A stretch of DNA of 64,000 nucleotides from contig JAIXXZ010000018.1 in NCBI GenBank assembly GCA_027490465.1, forward strand, positions 62,001 to 126,000. Reading direction: 5' to 3'. Each line of letters starts with the position of its first letter. Within the stretch, counting starts at the first letter, position 1. Of the stretch, positions 17,925 through 26,364 are shown piece after piece. Position numbers and translations under genes: made by a program. The notes under the pieces were generated by a model. The model saw only the letters and a program-made list of their open reading frames with translations. It ran no database searches and was not told where the DNA came from. The DNA is from Oxalobacteraceae bacterium (GTDB taxonomy: Bacteria > Pseudomonadota > Gammaproteobacteria > Burkholderiales > Burkholderiaceae_D).

Positions 17925-17993
17925 TGTGCTGCACTGCGGCACATGTAGTCGCTATATCTCCTCTCATAGGCGCCCTTCCGGGCGCCTTTTTTT
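17925..17993 (+). ncRNA. Candidate small RNA divergent from lhaA, about 69 nt
   Basis: Three parts occur in order. A 5' hairpin TGTGCTGC-ACT-GCGGCACA (17925-17943, 8-bp stem with one G-U pair). An unpaired stretch with CTCCTCTC (17958-17965), complementary to Shine-Dalgarno sequences. A strong intrinsic terminator AGGCGCCC-TTCC-GGGCGCCT plus T6 (17968-17993). TTGACA at 17891-17896, with a weak -10 GATGCT (17914-17919) at 17-bp spacing, would start transcription near 17925. No plus-strand gene exists upstream for 6 kb, so this terminator needs a local transcript. No reading frame of useful size is present. Confidence 0.5.
17968..17993 (+). terminator. Strong rho-independent terminator before argS
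   Basis: Perfect 8-bp GC stem AGGCGCCC/GGGCGCCT with a TTCC loop and six trailing T (17988-17993). Read on the other strand no T-run follows, so it acts only rightward. It isolates argS from whatever is transcribed upstream. Confidence 0.9.
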
Positions 17994-18125
17994 CTTGGCC
18001 GGCGCGGGGCGGGCCGACGATGGGAGCAAGCGCCTGACTGTTTTCATAACTGCAGGAGCCGGCATGGGGCCGCTATAATCAGCGCTTTGCCAGCGCGGCC
18101 GCGCGGCTCACCCGATTTCCCGCCC

Positions 18126-19862
18126 ATGCATCCCCGACACAAAGCGCAGATTGCTGGACTTTTTTCCGAAGTCGCAGCGCCGGTACTTGCCGGCACCGAC
18201 CATGTACTTCCCGACATCACACTGGAGCGACCACGCGACCCATCGCATGGTGACCTCGCGTGCAATCTCGCGATGCAGCTTGCGCGTTCATTGAAAAAAA
18301 ATCCGCGCGAACTCGCGCAGCAATTTGCCGAAGCGCTGATGGCGCATCCGGCGCGTCAGGGTTTGATTGAGGCGGTTGAAGTCGCTGGACCCGGCTTCAT
18401 TAATCTGCGGGTGGCGCTATCAGTAAAACAGGATGTGGTTCGTCGCGTCTTCATTGATGCGCAATGCTTCGGTCGCACGAACGATGGCAAGGATCACAAG
18501 GTGCTCGTTGAGTTCGTCTCTGCCAACCCTACCGGACCCCTGCATGTGGGTCATGGACGGCAAGGCGCCTTGGGTGATGCGATCTGCGCATTGCTTGAAG
18601 CCCAAGGCTATGCCGTGCTGCGCGAGTTCTACTACAACGATGCCGGCGTACAGATTGCAACGCTCGCCACCTCAGTACAGGCACGTGCGAAGGGCAGCAA
18701 GCCCGGTGACGCCGACTGGCCTGAGTCAGCCTACAACGGCGACTATATTGCGGATATCGCGGCAGACTTCCTTGCAAAGAAAACCGTCTCTGCAGCCAAT
18801 GGCGAGCCGGTGACTGCAAGTGGCGAGATTGATGATATTGAATCCATACGTCGTTTCGCGGTGACCTATCTGCGTCGTGAGCAGGATCTCGATCTGCAGG
18901 CATTTGGTGTGCGCTTCGATAATTACTATCTCGAGTCTTCGCTCTACAGCGATGGCAAGGTCGAGGCCGCTGTCGAGGCGCTCAAGAAAGCCGGCAAGAC
19001 TTTCGAGCAGGATGGTGCGCTGTGGTTGCGCAGTACCGACTATGGTGATGACAAAGACCGCGTGATGAAAAAATCCGACGGTACGTATACCTACTTCGTG
19101 CCTGATGTCGCCTATCACATCACCAAATGGCAGCGCGGTTACACCAAGGTCATCAACGTGCAGGGCAGTGACCATCACGGCACGATTGCGCGCGTGCGCG
19201 CCGGTTTGCAGGCAGCCGGTCAGGGCATACCCGAGGGTTATCCCGACTATGTGCTGCACAAAATGGTGACCGTGATGAGAAACGGCGAGGAAGTCAAAAT
19301 CTCCAAACGCGCCGGTTCGTATGTGACGCTGCGTGATCTAATCGAGTGGTCGGCCGGCGATGTCAGCGTCGCCGAAGGTAGACGTGATCTCACGCGCGGC
19401 CGTGATGCCGTCCGGTTTTTCCTCATTTCGCGCAAGGCAGATACTGAATTCGTGTTCGATGTCGATCTCGCGCTGGCGCAGTCGGATGAAAATCCTGTCT
19501 ACTATGTGCAGTATGCCCACGCCCGGATCTGCTCAGTATTGGCGCAGTGGGGTGGCGACGAAGCGGTATTGAAGCAGGTCGATCTGTCCCCTCTGGTGGC
19601 ACCGCGGGAGGCGTCGCTCATGGCGAAGATTGCGGGTTATCCGGACGTGCTTAAAAAAGCCGCTGAGGAACTCGGGCCGCATCAGATAGCATTTTATTTG
19701 CGCGATCTCGCAGGCGAGCTGCACAGCTACTACAATGCAGAACGCGTGCTGGTAGACGACGCCGTGCTCAGAGAGGCGCGCCTTGCGCTGCTGCTGGCGA
19801 CGCGCCAGGTACTGGCCAACGGACTGGAACTGATCGGTGTTTCGGCGCCTTCCCGGATGTAA
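18126..19862 (+). CDS. argS: ArgS, arginyl-tRNA synthetase
   Basis: Class I aminoacyl-tRNA synthetase charging tRNA-Arg, 578 aa. It has the HIGH-type motif [15 protein letters not shown] near residue 125 and the KMSKS-equivalent [13 protein letters not shown]. The N-terminal additional domain contains [21 protein letters not shown], and a DALR anticodon-binding domain is at the C-terminus ([16 protein letters not shown] onward). The frame opens at GTG/ATG codons upstream, but ATG 18126 ([13 protein letters not shown]) matches the usual length. It is the first housekeeping gene outside the photosynthesis cluster. Confidence 0.96.
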   Translation: MHPRHKAQIAGLFSEVAAPVLAGTDHVLPDITLERPRDPSHGDLACNLAMQLARSLKKNPRELAQQFAEALMAHPARQGLIEAVEVAGPGFINLRVALSVKQDVVRRVFIDAQCFGRTNDGKDHKVLVEFVSANPTGPLHVGHGRQGALGDAICALLEAQGYAVLREFYYNDAGVQIATLATSVQARAKGSKPGDADWPESAYNGDYIADIAADFLAKKTVSAANGEPVTASGEIDDIESIRRFAVTYLRREQDLDLQAFGVRFDNYYLESSLYSDGKVEAAVEALKKAGKTFEQDGALWLRSTDYGDDKDRVMKKSDGTYTYFVPDVAYHITKWQRGYTKVINVQGSDHHGTIARVRAGLQAAGQGIPEGYPDYVLHKMVTVMRNGEEVKISKRAGSYVTLRDLIEWSAGDVSVAEGRRDLTRGRDAVRFFLISRKADTEFVFDVDLALAQSDENPVYYVQYAHARICSVLAQWGGDEAVLKQVDLSPLVAPREASLMAKIAGYPDVLKKAAEELGPHQIAFYLRDLAGELHSYYNAERVLVDDAVLREARLALLLATRQVLANGLELIGVSAPSRM

Positions 19863-19875
19863 GCAGGATGTGAAC

Positions 19876-20538
19876 ATGCAGCAGGAAAAAATGCATTCTT
19901 CGAGCAAAAGCGTTCACCCGCGCCGCGAGCGAGGCGGCACGCTGACCGGCATCATCGTGGGACTCATTCTGGGTTTGCTGATTGCTGTTGGCGTTGCCAT
20001 CACGATCACCAAAACACCACTGCCTTTTGTGGACAAGATCAGCAAGCAGTCGCAGCCCGCCGGTGAACTGGGCGACCCGAACAAGACCTTGCCCGGCGGC
20101 GCACGTGAGCGTCGCGAGCAACTCACTGACAACGATCCGGCAGTTCAGCCAGCCGCTCCCTCGGTAACGCCTCAGGTTACGCCCCAAGTCATCCCCCAAG
20201 TGACACCTGAGGTGACTGCGCCGCCAGCCGCAGAGCGTCCACGCGAGAAGGAAAAGGCGGCCCCGGCGCCGGCGCCGGCGGTCGATCCTGCGCCTGAAGA
20301 GCGCTTCACCTATTATTTGCAGGCAGGCGCTTTCCGCGAACCCAATGATGCCGAAGCCACCAAGGCCAAGCTGGCCTTGATGGGTGTCGCAGCAAACATC
20401 GCTGAACGTCAGTCCGATTTGGGCACGCTGTATCGTGTGCGGGTGGGTCCCTTTGCTGATATCGAGACCATGAATCGCACACGCGTAAGACTGTCCGACA
20501 ATGGTGTTGATGTGGCCGTGGTTCGCGTACCGAAGTAA
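19876..20538 (+). CDS. SPOR-domain (FtsN-like) membrane protein
   Basis: 220 aa. A charged cytoplasmic N-terminus, one transmembrane helix (TGIIVGLILGLLIAVGVAI), a long Pro/Val/Thr/Ala-rich linker with repeated TPQV units, and a C-terminal SPOR domain (YYLQAGAFREPNDAEATKAKL...VRVGPFADIE). SPOR domains bind denuded peptidoglycan at division sites, and this architecture is that of FtsN-like proteins. ATG 19876 has AGGA at 19865-19868. It lies 13 bp after argS and just before dsbA, a layout I associate with betaproteobacteria. Confidence 0.88.
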   Translation: MQQEKMHSSSKSVHPRRERGGTLTGIIVGLILGLLIAVGVAITITKTPLPFVDKISKQSQPAGELGDPNKTLPGGARERREQLTDNDPAVQPAAPSVTPQVTPQVIPQVTPEVTAPPAAERPREKEKAAPAPAPAVDPAPEERFTYYLQAGAFREPNDAEATKAKLALMGVAANIAERQSDLGTLYRVRVGPFADIETMNRTRVRLSDNGVDVAVVRVPK

Positions 20539-20641
20539 GCGTTTCGCTCAAAATGCTGCTGCTGGCCACCGCACAGTTTTGTGGCGCGTATTTTGATCGC
20601 TGCTTTTTTGTATTTACTTTTAGCTCGTAACAGGACATCTC

Positions 20642-21295
20642 ATGCGACTGATTCAAAAACTCTTTGCACTCACCAGTTTCAGTTTGATTGCACTCTGTGC
20701 GAGCGCATCGCCTTCCAACCCGGTCGACGGCGTGGATTACCAGCGCTTGCCTCAGGCTCAGCCCACCGAAGCCGGCAAGAAAATCGAGGTACTCGAGTTT
20801 TTCTGGTACGGCTGTCCGCATTGTTTTGCTTTCGAGCCCGCGCTCTCCGATTGGGTCAAAAAACGCGGGGATCAGATTGTGTTCAAACGCATCCCGGTGG
20901 GCTTTCGCGAATCCTTCGTTCCACAACAAAAGCTCTACTTCGCGCTCGAAGCATTGAATCGTTTCGATGTGCACAAAGCCTATTTCGATGCGCTGCACAT
21001 CGGACGTCAGCGGCTGGACAAAGAAGAGTTGATTATTGATTTTGTCGAGAAGCAGGGCATAGACCGCAAGAAATTTCTCGAGGTCTTCAACTCTTTCAGC
21101 GTGCAGTCCAAGGTCAGCCGGGTTCGTCAGATGCAGGACGCTTACCGTATCGAAGGCGTGCCCACCATCGTCATTGATGGCCAGTATGTGACCTCGCCAT
21201 CCATCGTGGGCGTCAATATGCGGGGACAACCCGAGGCAGCGATGAACATGGCGACCTTGCAGGTCATGGACGCCCTGATCGCCAGAAAAAAATGA
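20642..21295 (+). CDS. dsbA: DsbA-type periplasmic thiol:disulfide oxidoreductase
   Basis: 217 aa with a cleavable signal peptide (about residues 1-23, ending CASAS) and a thioredoxin fold. The active site is CPHC in FFWYGCPHCFAFEP, and the cis-proline loop is GVPTIVIDGQY. It introduces disulfide bonds into secreted proteins; periplasmic cytochromes such as PufC are possible but unproven clients. It is preceded by a 103-bp gap with a weak GCCAC/GTGGC hairpin. Confidence 0.94.
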   Translation: MRLIQKLFALTSFSLIALCASASPSNPVDGVDYQRLPQAQPTEAGKKIEVLEFFWYGCPHCFAFEPALSDWVKKRGDQIVFKRIPVGFRESFVPQQKLYFALEALNRFDVHKAYFDALHIGRQRLDKEELIIDFVEKQGIDRKKFLEVFNSFSVQSKVSRVRQMQDAYRIEGVPTIVIDGQYVTSPSIVGVNMRGQPEAAMNMATLQVMDALIARKK

Positions 21296-21308
21296 GTAAT
21301 TCTTTTCG

Positions 21309-22106
21309 ATGAAGCGCGTCTTCATCACGGGCGCATCCAGCGGGCTGGGATGGGCGCTTGCACGCGAGTTTGCAGCGCAGGGCGCGCAGCTCGGCCTTCT
21401 GGCGCGGCGTGAAAGCGCGCTCTCCGAGCTCAAGGCTTCGCTGCCGAATGCGCAGGTGCATCGCACATACGCAGTTGATGTCAATGATCATGCCGCGCTC
21501 GCCGCTGCAGCCAGCGATTTCATCGCACAGGCGGGCGGCATCGATGTCGTGATCGCTAATGCCGGCATTTCTTATGGCACCCTGACCGAGCAGCCTGCGG
21601 ATCTTGCGGTCTTTGACAAAATCATGCAGACCAATCTGGTGGCGACCGTCGCGACCTTTTCACCATTCATTACCACGATGAAGTCGCAAGCGGCGGCCGG
21701 GCAGCGCGGCATGCGGCTGGTGGGCATAGCCAGCGTTGCCGGCATTCGTGGTTTGCCCGGCGCCGAAGCCTACAGTGCATCCAAAGCGGCCGTTATCAGC
21801 TATTGCGAATCGCTGCGCGTGGCCTTGCGTCGCCATGCTATCGAGGTCGTGACCATTGCGCCGGGCTATATCGATACACCGATGACGCAGATTAATACCT
21901 ATCCCATGCCTTTCCTGATGCCGGCGGATGCGTTTGCACGACAAGCTGTCCGAGCCATTGCTGCAGGTCGCAGTTACGTGGTGATTCCCTGGCCCATGCG
22001 TGGTGTGTCCTGGTTGCTGCGTTGCTTGCCGAACTGGCTGTATGACCGTGTGATGGCGCGCGCGCCCTACAAGGCCTCGTATCAGGAATTCAACGACGCA
22101 CCATGA
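21309..22106 (+). CDS. Short-chain dehydrogenase/reductase
   Basis: 265 aa classical SDR. The cofactor motif TGASSGLGWALA is at the N-terminus, ANAG (NAGISYG) follows, and the catalytic YSASKAA (Tyr-x3-Lys) is present with an upstream Ser in GIASVAG. The arrangement and a basic residue in the cofactor loop suggest NADP(H), but the substrate cannot be read from sequence. It overlaps the next gene by 4 bp (ATGA), so the two are coupled. Confidence 0.88.
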   Translation: MKRVFITGASSGLGWALAREFAAQGAQLGLLARRESALSELKASLPNAQVHRTYAVDVNDHAALAAAASDFIAQAGGIDVVIANAGISYGTLTEQPADLAVFDKIMQTNLVATVATFSPFITTMKSQAAAGQRGMRLVGIASVAGIRGLPGAEAYSASKAAVISYCESLRVALRRHAIEVVTIAPGYIDTPMTQINTYPMPFLMPADAFARQAVRAIAAGRSYVVIPWPMRGVSWLLRCLPNWLYDRVMARAPYKASYQEFNDAP

Positions 22107-22900
22107 ATCGGCTGATTGATGCGATAGGCCAACAGCATGCCGTCATCGATGCCGATCAGAAGCCGCGCATTGTCTCGCTGGTGCCCTCGGTCACCGAGCT
22201 GGTGTGTGATTTGGGCTTGGCTCACTGGCTGGTCGGTCGTACCGGTTTTTGCATTCATCCGCAGTCGCTGTTGGCTGATGTGCCCAAGATTGGCGGCACC
22301 AAGGATGTGAACATCGACAAGATACGCGCGCTGGCGCCTACGCATCTGATCGTCAATATCGATGAAAATGAAAAGCCCACGGTGGATGCGCTGGCGCGTT
22401 TCATTCCGCAAGTCATCGTCACGCATCCGCTGGCGCCGGAAGATAACCTCAATTTGTACAGGCTACTGGGCGGTGTTTTCAATGCGAGCGACAAGGCCGA
22501 GCAGTTGTGCGGCGCTTTTGCTCGTGAGTACGAGGCGACCCGCTTACTCGCGCAATCATCGCCTTATCGTGTGCTGTATTGCATCTGGAAAGATCCGTGG
22601 ATGACGGTATCGCGTGACACCTATATTGCGCGCATGCTGGCGCTGATCGGCTGGCAGCAGTGCGAGGTCAAGTCCGATAAACGCTATCCCGAATTTCGCT
22701 GGGATTCGGCGCTTGTTGATGCAGTGGACGAAATATTGTTATCCACTGAGCCCTATCACTTCACAGAAGTCCACACAAATGCGCTCGAAAATCAGCTAGG
22801 TAAACCAGTGCGTCTGGTGGATGGCGAGCGATTGTCCTGGTATGGCAGCCGAGCTATCGCCGGTCTGGCTTATTTGAGGGAGTTATCTCCCGCGCGCTAG
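22103..22900 (+). CDS. BtuF-like helical-backbone binding protein
   Basis: 265-aa class III periplasmic-binding-protein fold (RIVSLVPSVTELVCDLGL, VNIDKIRALAPTHLIVN), the family of vitamin B12 and siderophore binding proteins. No signal peptide is visible and no ABC permease or ATPase is nearby, so it may act in the cytoplasm or belong to the SDR gene it overlaps. Similar stand-alone proteins are annotated as cobalamin-binding; B12 binding is not established by the sequence. Confidence 0.8.
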   Translation: MNRLIDAIGQQHAVIDADQKPRIVSLVPSVTELVCDLGLAHWLVGRTGFCIHPQSLLADVPKIGGTKDVNIDKIRALAPTHLIVNIDENEKPTVDALARFIPQVIVTHPLAPEDNLNLYRLLGGVFNASDKAEQLCGAFAREYEATRLLAQSSPYRVLYCIWKDPWMTVSRDTYIARMLALIGWQQCEVKSDKRYPEFRWDSALVDAVDEILLSTEPYHFTEVHTNALENQLGKPVRLVDGERLSWYGSRAIAGLAYLRELSPAR

Positions 22901-22939
22901 TGGTGCGTTTCGAGTCATGCGGGCCTGTTGAGCGACGAC

Positions 22940-23332
22940 TTATTTTTTCTTGTTTAGTCGCACGATCAGACGCAGAATATCGTGCGCAAGCTGTCGTTGA
23001 GGTTCGTCCAGTTGTTGCAGGCTGTTCAGTAAGCGAAGATCGACGGATGAGAGTTGCCCTGCCTGTCCTTTGCCTTTGCCGTTTTCATTACCAAACCGTA
23101 ACCAATCGGCGGGTACGTCCAGCCAGCTTGCCAGCGCGCGCAATTTATCCTGAGTCGGAATTGATTCCCCGTGCAACCATTTACGCGCTGCGTGCACAGT
23201 GACGGATTGCCCCTTGAAGCGTTGGTTGAATTCCCGAGCAAGCTCGGTCGGGCTGCGCGGCGAATAGTTAGCGTTGCTTAGCGCTTGTTGTAGACGTTCG
23301 CTGAACGCCAAGCGTTCTTCTAGTGAGTTCAT
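22940..23332 (-). CDS. Helix-turn-helix (XRE-like) transcriptional regulator
   Basis: 130 aa. The N-terminal two thirds form an XRE/Cro-type DNA-binding domain (PTELAREFNQRFKGQSVTVHAARKWLHGESIPTQDKLRALASWL, with the recognition helix around VHAARKWL). A short C-terminal helical tail (LLNSLQQLDEPQRQLAHDILRLIVRL) may dimerise. It is a monocistronic minus-strand gene flanked by convergent and unrelated genes. The target is unknown; the AT-rich region 23333-23460 upstream may be its own promoter. Confidence 0.82.
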   Translation of the reverse strand: MNSLEERLAFSERLQQALSNANYSPRSPTELAREFNQRFKGQSVTVHAARKWLHGESIPTQDKLRALASWLDVPADWLRFGNENGKGKGQAGQLSSVDLRLLNSLQQLDEPQRQLAHDILRLIVRLNKKK

Positions 23333-23511
23333 GGCGCAGAATATTGCACGTCTGCGTGTAATAGTCAGTACAACAATTGATTACCTTCTGTATTAAATCA
23401 AACGAAATCGGTTTTTTTGTTCCAAAACCCAGTGATTCCTTGGGGAATTTAAATGCCAATTATTTCAATTTGGTGCGTTGATCATGCGGAGCTGAATGAA
23501 AGCTTACAAGC

Positions 23512-24579
23512 TCAGATGCCGACGAAGCGCCATACGCCATCATCATCCTGAACTCGGCGAAGTTCGCCCGCATACCAAAGCCGATGAAGATGGGCCAGCG
23601 CCTCGCCCATCGCAAAGGTGAGCTGATGCATATCCAGCTCGCGTTGAAACATGATGGGAACAATATCGGCAGCTGACTGAGGCGTAATGCAGGCGGCTTT
23701 GACTTCGGCCAGTCGGTCCGCATGATGCGCGGCCAACTGAGTGATGCGCTTGTGCAAGCCACGAAAAGGTTTTCCGTGCGAAGGAAGAACCAGCGTGTCT
23801 TCTGATAACGAGCTGAATTTTTGAATTGAATCGAGAAAATTACCGACTGCATCCGATTCGGGTTCAATCGCAAACACCGAAGTATTCGTCGAAATTCTCG
23901 GCAACACCATATCACCAGAAATCAATACATTCAGTTCAGCGCAATGCAGCGCTGCATGTTCAGGCGAATGACCGGTGCCGGTGATTACGCGCCATTGATG
24001 CGTACCTATCAAGAGAGGACGGCTCTCTTCAAGGCGAATAAAACTTTCCGGTACGGCTGGCACCAGCGTTGGGTAATAATTCTGACGTCCCTTCAACTGC
24101 GCAATCATTGATTCATCGTTGAGGCCGTGATGTTCAAAATACGGCACCATCGATGGTCCATCAGCGCCGGGCAAACCGGCCGCCATCATGCGCGCAAATC
24201 CATACTCGCCGACCGTCATGTACAGCGGCGCCTGCCAGCGCTCGCACAACCATGCTGACAAACCCACGTGATCTGGATGGCAGTGCGTGACGATTACGCG
24301 AAACACGGGCAAGCCACGCAGCTCATGTGCAAAGATCGATTCCCATGCATCGCGGGTTGCATCACTTGCGATACCGCAATCCACAATCGTCCAGCCGTGC
24401 TCAATTGATCCGTCGGCTGCATCACGCACATCTTCCAGCAGCCACAGATTGATGTGGTTTAGTGCGAATGGCAGACCCATGCGCAGCCACAGCACGCCGG
24501 GCGCGACCTCCTGCGTTTTGCCAGTGCCGGGTAGCGTCTCGCCAAACACATAGTCCAGCTCGGATTCTTGAGGATTCAT
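23512..24579 (-). CDS. Metallo-beta-lactamase-fold hydrolase
   Basis: 355 aa MBL-fold protein. The zinc motif THCHPDHVG (HxHxDH) is followed by histidines in GTGHSPEHAAL, an aspartate in ISGDMVLP, and SHGKPF at the end of the core. A C-terminal helical winged domain follows (LAEVKAACITPQSAADI), as in glyoxalase II-like and LACTB2-like proteins. ATG 24579 (MNPQESELDY) is chosen over the longer frame. It is divergent from liuR with the LiuR-type palindrome between, so it may belong to the same regulon, perhaps as a CoA-thioester hydrolase (inference). Confidence 0.88.
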   Translation of the reverse strand: MNPQESELDYVFGETLPGTGKTQEVAPGVLWLRMGLPFALNHINLWLLEDVRDAADGSIEHGWTIVDCGIASDATRDAWESIFAHELRGLPVFRVIVTHCHPDHVGLSAWLCERWQAPLYMTVGEYGFARMMAAGLPGADGPSMVPYFEHHGLNDESMIAQLKGRQNYYPTLVPAVPESFIRLEESRPLLIGTHQWRVITGTGHSPEHAALHCAELNVLISGDMVLPRISTNTSVFAIEPESDAVGNFLDSIQKFSSLSEDTLVLPSHGKPFRGLHKRITQLAAHHADRLAEVKAACITPQSAADIVPIMFQRELDMHQLTFAMGEALAHLHRLWYAGELRRVQDDDGVWRFVGI

Positions 24580-24668
24580 GGTGCCCAATTTATGGAAAAT
24601 GGAATGAAAGGGAAGGCCGTGCGGCGGGGTTCCCATTTGCGCGACGCGCGCCTACAATACGGCTACAC

Positions 24669-24696
24669 TTGACGTTTACGTAAACGTCGATTCTAG
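24669..24696 (+). promoter_or_regulatory. liuR promoter with MerR-type palindromic operator
   Basis: A perfect 18-bp palindrome GACGTTTACGTAAACGTC (24671-24688) lies directly downstream of TTGACG (-35, 24669-24674) and upstream of a TTCTAG/GATTCT -10. MerR-family proteins bind between the -35 and -10 of an overlong promoter. The core fits my recollection of the LiuR consensus (TTTACGTAAACG-like). The site lies between divergent genes, so it can control both. Confidence 0.75.
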
Positions 24697-24713
24697 CGCG
24701 ATTCCGTATCCTT

Positions 24714-25142
24714 ATGGCAACTTACACGATTACTGAGCTGGCGAGGGAATTCGACATCACACCGCGTGCGATTCGTTTCTACGAGGATCAGGGATTGCTC
24801 AGTCCCAGCCGCGAGGGTGCCGGTGGTCGCACTCGCGTGTACGGCGCGCGTGATCGTACCCGTTTGAAGCTGACTTTGCGCGGCAAGCGGCTGGGTCTGA
24901 CGCTCTCCGAAATCCGCGATCTGGTCGATATGTACGAGTCGCCCAAAGATTCCGCTGCACAGCTCAAGCGATTCATGGCGGTACTGGCCAGACATCGCGA
25001 ATCGCTGGAGCAGCAGCGCGAAGATATTGAAGTCACCCTCGCCGAAATCGCGGCACATGAAGAAAAATGTCAGCAGATGCTCGATGAGCATCCTGCTGCT
25101 CAACGGTCCCGGGCAAAATCCACCGCTCGTCGCGCCGCCTGA
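24714..25142 (+). CDS. liuR: LiuR, MerR-family regulator of leucine/isovalerate catabolism
   Basis: 142 aa. MerR DNA-binding domain YTITELAREFDITPRAIRFYEDQGLL with wing GGRTRVYG, then a dimerisation coiled coil (ESLEQQREDIEVTLAEIAAHEEKCQQML). The short C-terminal domain fits acyl-CoA-sensing LiuR proteins. It is first in the locus, 24 bp before liuA, with a strong palindrome in its promoter, so it is probably autoregulated. The Ala/Arg-rich tail is variable. Confidence 0.9.
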   Translation: MATYTITELAREFDITPRAIRFYEDQGLLSPSREGAGGRTRVYGARDRTRLKLTLRGKRLGLTLSEIRDLVDMYESPKDSAAQLKRFMAVLARHRESLEQQREDIEVTLAEIAAHEEKCQQMLDEHPAAQRSRAKSTARRAA

Positions 25143-25166
25143 AAAAACACTGTTACGGAGATACGC

Positions 25167-26351
25167 ATGACCGATTTACCGGGACTGAGCTTTGATCATG
25201 GCGAAGACATTGCCGCACTGCGCGATGCGGTGCGCGAATTTGCTGCGGCCGAAATCGCGCCGCGCGCAGCTGACATCGATCGCACCGACCAATTCCCCAT
25301 GGACTTGTGGCGCAAGATGGGTGATCTGGGCTTGCTGGGCGTAACGGTCGAAGAAGAGCTTGGTGGCAGCGGCCTTGGTTATCTGGCCCATATCGTCGCG
25401 ATGGAAGAAATTTCACGCGCCTCTGCTTCGGTCGGTCTGTCATATGGCGCGCACTCCAACTTGTGCGTGAATCAGATTCGCCGCAATGGCACCGACGAAC
25501 AGCGCGCACGCTATCTGCCCAAACTGATTTCGGGTGAGCATGTGGGCGCGCTCGCCATGTCCGAATCGAATGCCGGCTCCGATGTGGTGAGCATGAAACT
25601 GCGCGCTGATTTCAAAGGCGATCACTGGGTACTGAATGGCAGCAAGATGTGGATCACCAATGGCCCCGATGCCGATGTGCTGGTGGTGTACGCGAAAAAT
25701 GATATCGAAGCAGGTCCGCGCGGCATCACTGCTTTTCTGATCGAAAAAGACTTTCCCGGCTTCTCGGTTGCGCAAAAGCTCGACAAGCTTGGCATGCGCG
25801 GTTCGCACACCGGCGAGCTGGTGTTTCAGAATTGCCGCGTGCCGGCAGAGAATGTGCTCGGCGGACTGGGTCGTGGTGTGAATGTGCTGATGTCGGGTCT
25901 CGATTATGAGCGCGCCGTGTTGTCCGGTGGTCCGTTGGGCATCATGCAAGCTTGCATGGATGCGGTCGTACCTTATGTGCATGACCGCAAGCAGTTCGGC
26001 CAGCCGATTGGCGAATTCCAGCTCATGCAGGGCAAGCTCGCCGATATGTACTCCACCATGATGGCCTGCAAGGCCTATGTGTACGCCGTCGGTCAAGCCT
26101 GCGACCGTGCCAAATCACCCGAACAGATACGCGCATTGCGCAAGGATGCCGCCGGTGCGATTTTGTATTCGGCCGAGAAAGCCACCTGGATGGCAGGTGA
26201 AGCGATTCAAACGCTAGGCGGCAATGGGTATATCAACGAATATCCGGTCGGCCGTTTGTGGCGCGATGCCAAGCTGTATGAGATTGGTGCAGGCACCAGT
26301 GAAATACGGCGTATGCTGATCGGCCGTGAACTTTTCGCTGAAACCGCCTGA
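25167..26351 (+). CDS. liuA: LiuA, isovaleryl-CoA dehydrogenase
   Basis: 394-aa FAD-dependent acyl-CoA dehydrogenase converting isovaleryl-CoA to 3-methylcrotonyl-CoA in leucine breakdown. The motif [15 protein letters not shown] is in the mid-domain. The C-terminal domain holds [15 protein letters not shown], where isovaleryl-CoA dehydrogenases carry their catalytic Glu. The usual SCAD Glu position near the C-terminus reads [10 protein letters not shown] instead, which supports the isovaleryl type. It has a GGAG ribosome-binding site and directly follows liuR. Confidence 0.95.
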   Translation: MTDLPGLSFDHGEDIAALRDAVREFAAAEIAPRAADIDRTDQFPMDLWRKMGDLGLLGVTVEEELGGSGLGYLAHIVAMEEISRASASVGLSYGAHSNLCVNQIRRNGTDEQRARYLPKLISGEHVGALAMSESNAGSDVVSMKLRADFKGDHWVLNGSKMWITNGPDADVLVVYAKNDIEAGPRGITAFLIEKDFPGFSVAQKLDKLGMRGSHTGELVFQNCRVPAENVLGGLGRGVNVLMSGLDYERAVLSGGPLGIMQACMDAVVPYVHDRKQFGQPIGEFQLMQGKLADMYSTMMACKAYVYAVGQACDRAKSPEQIRALRKDAAGAILYSAEKATWMAGEAIQTLGGNGYINEYPVGRLWRDAKLYEIGAGTSEIRRMLIGRELFAETA

Positions 26352-26364
26352 TCCTCATCGGCCC

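Noticed and set aside
17968-17993. Terminator hairpin as an lhaA (minus-strand) signal
   Set aside because: It lies upstream of lhaA and has a T-run only in the rightward direction.
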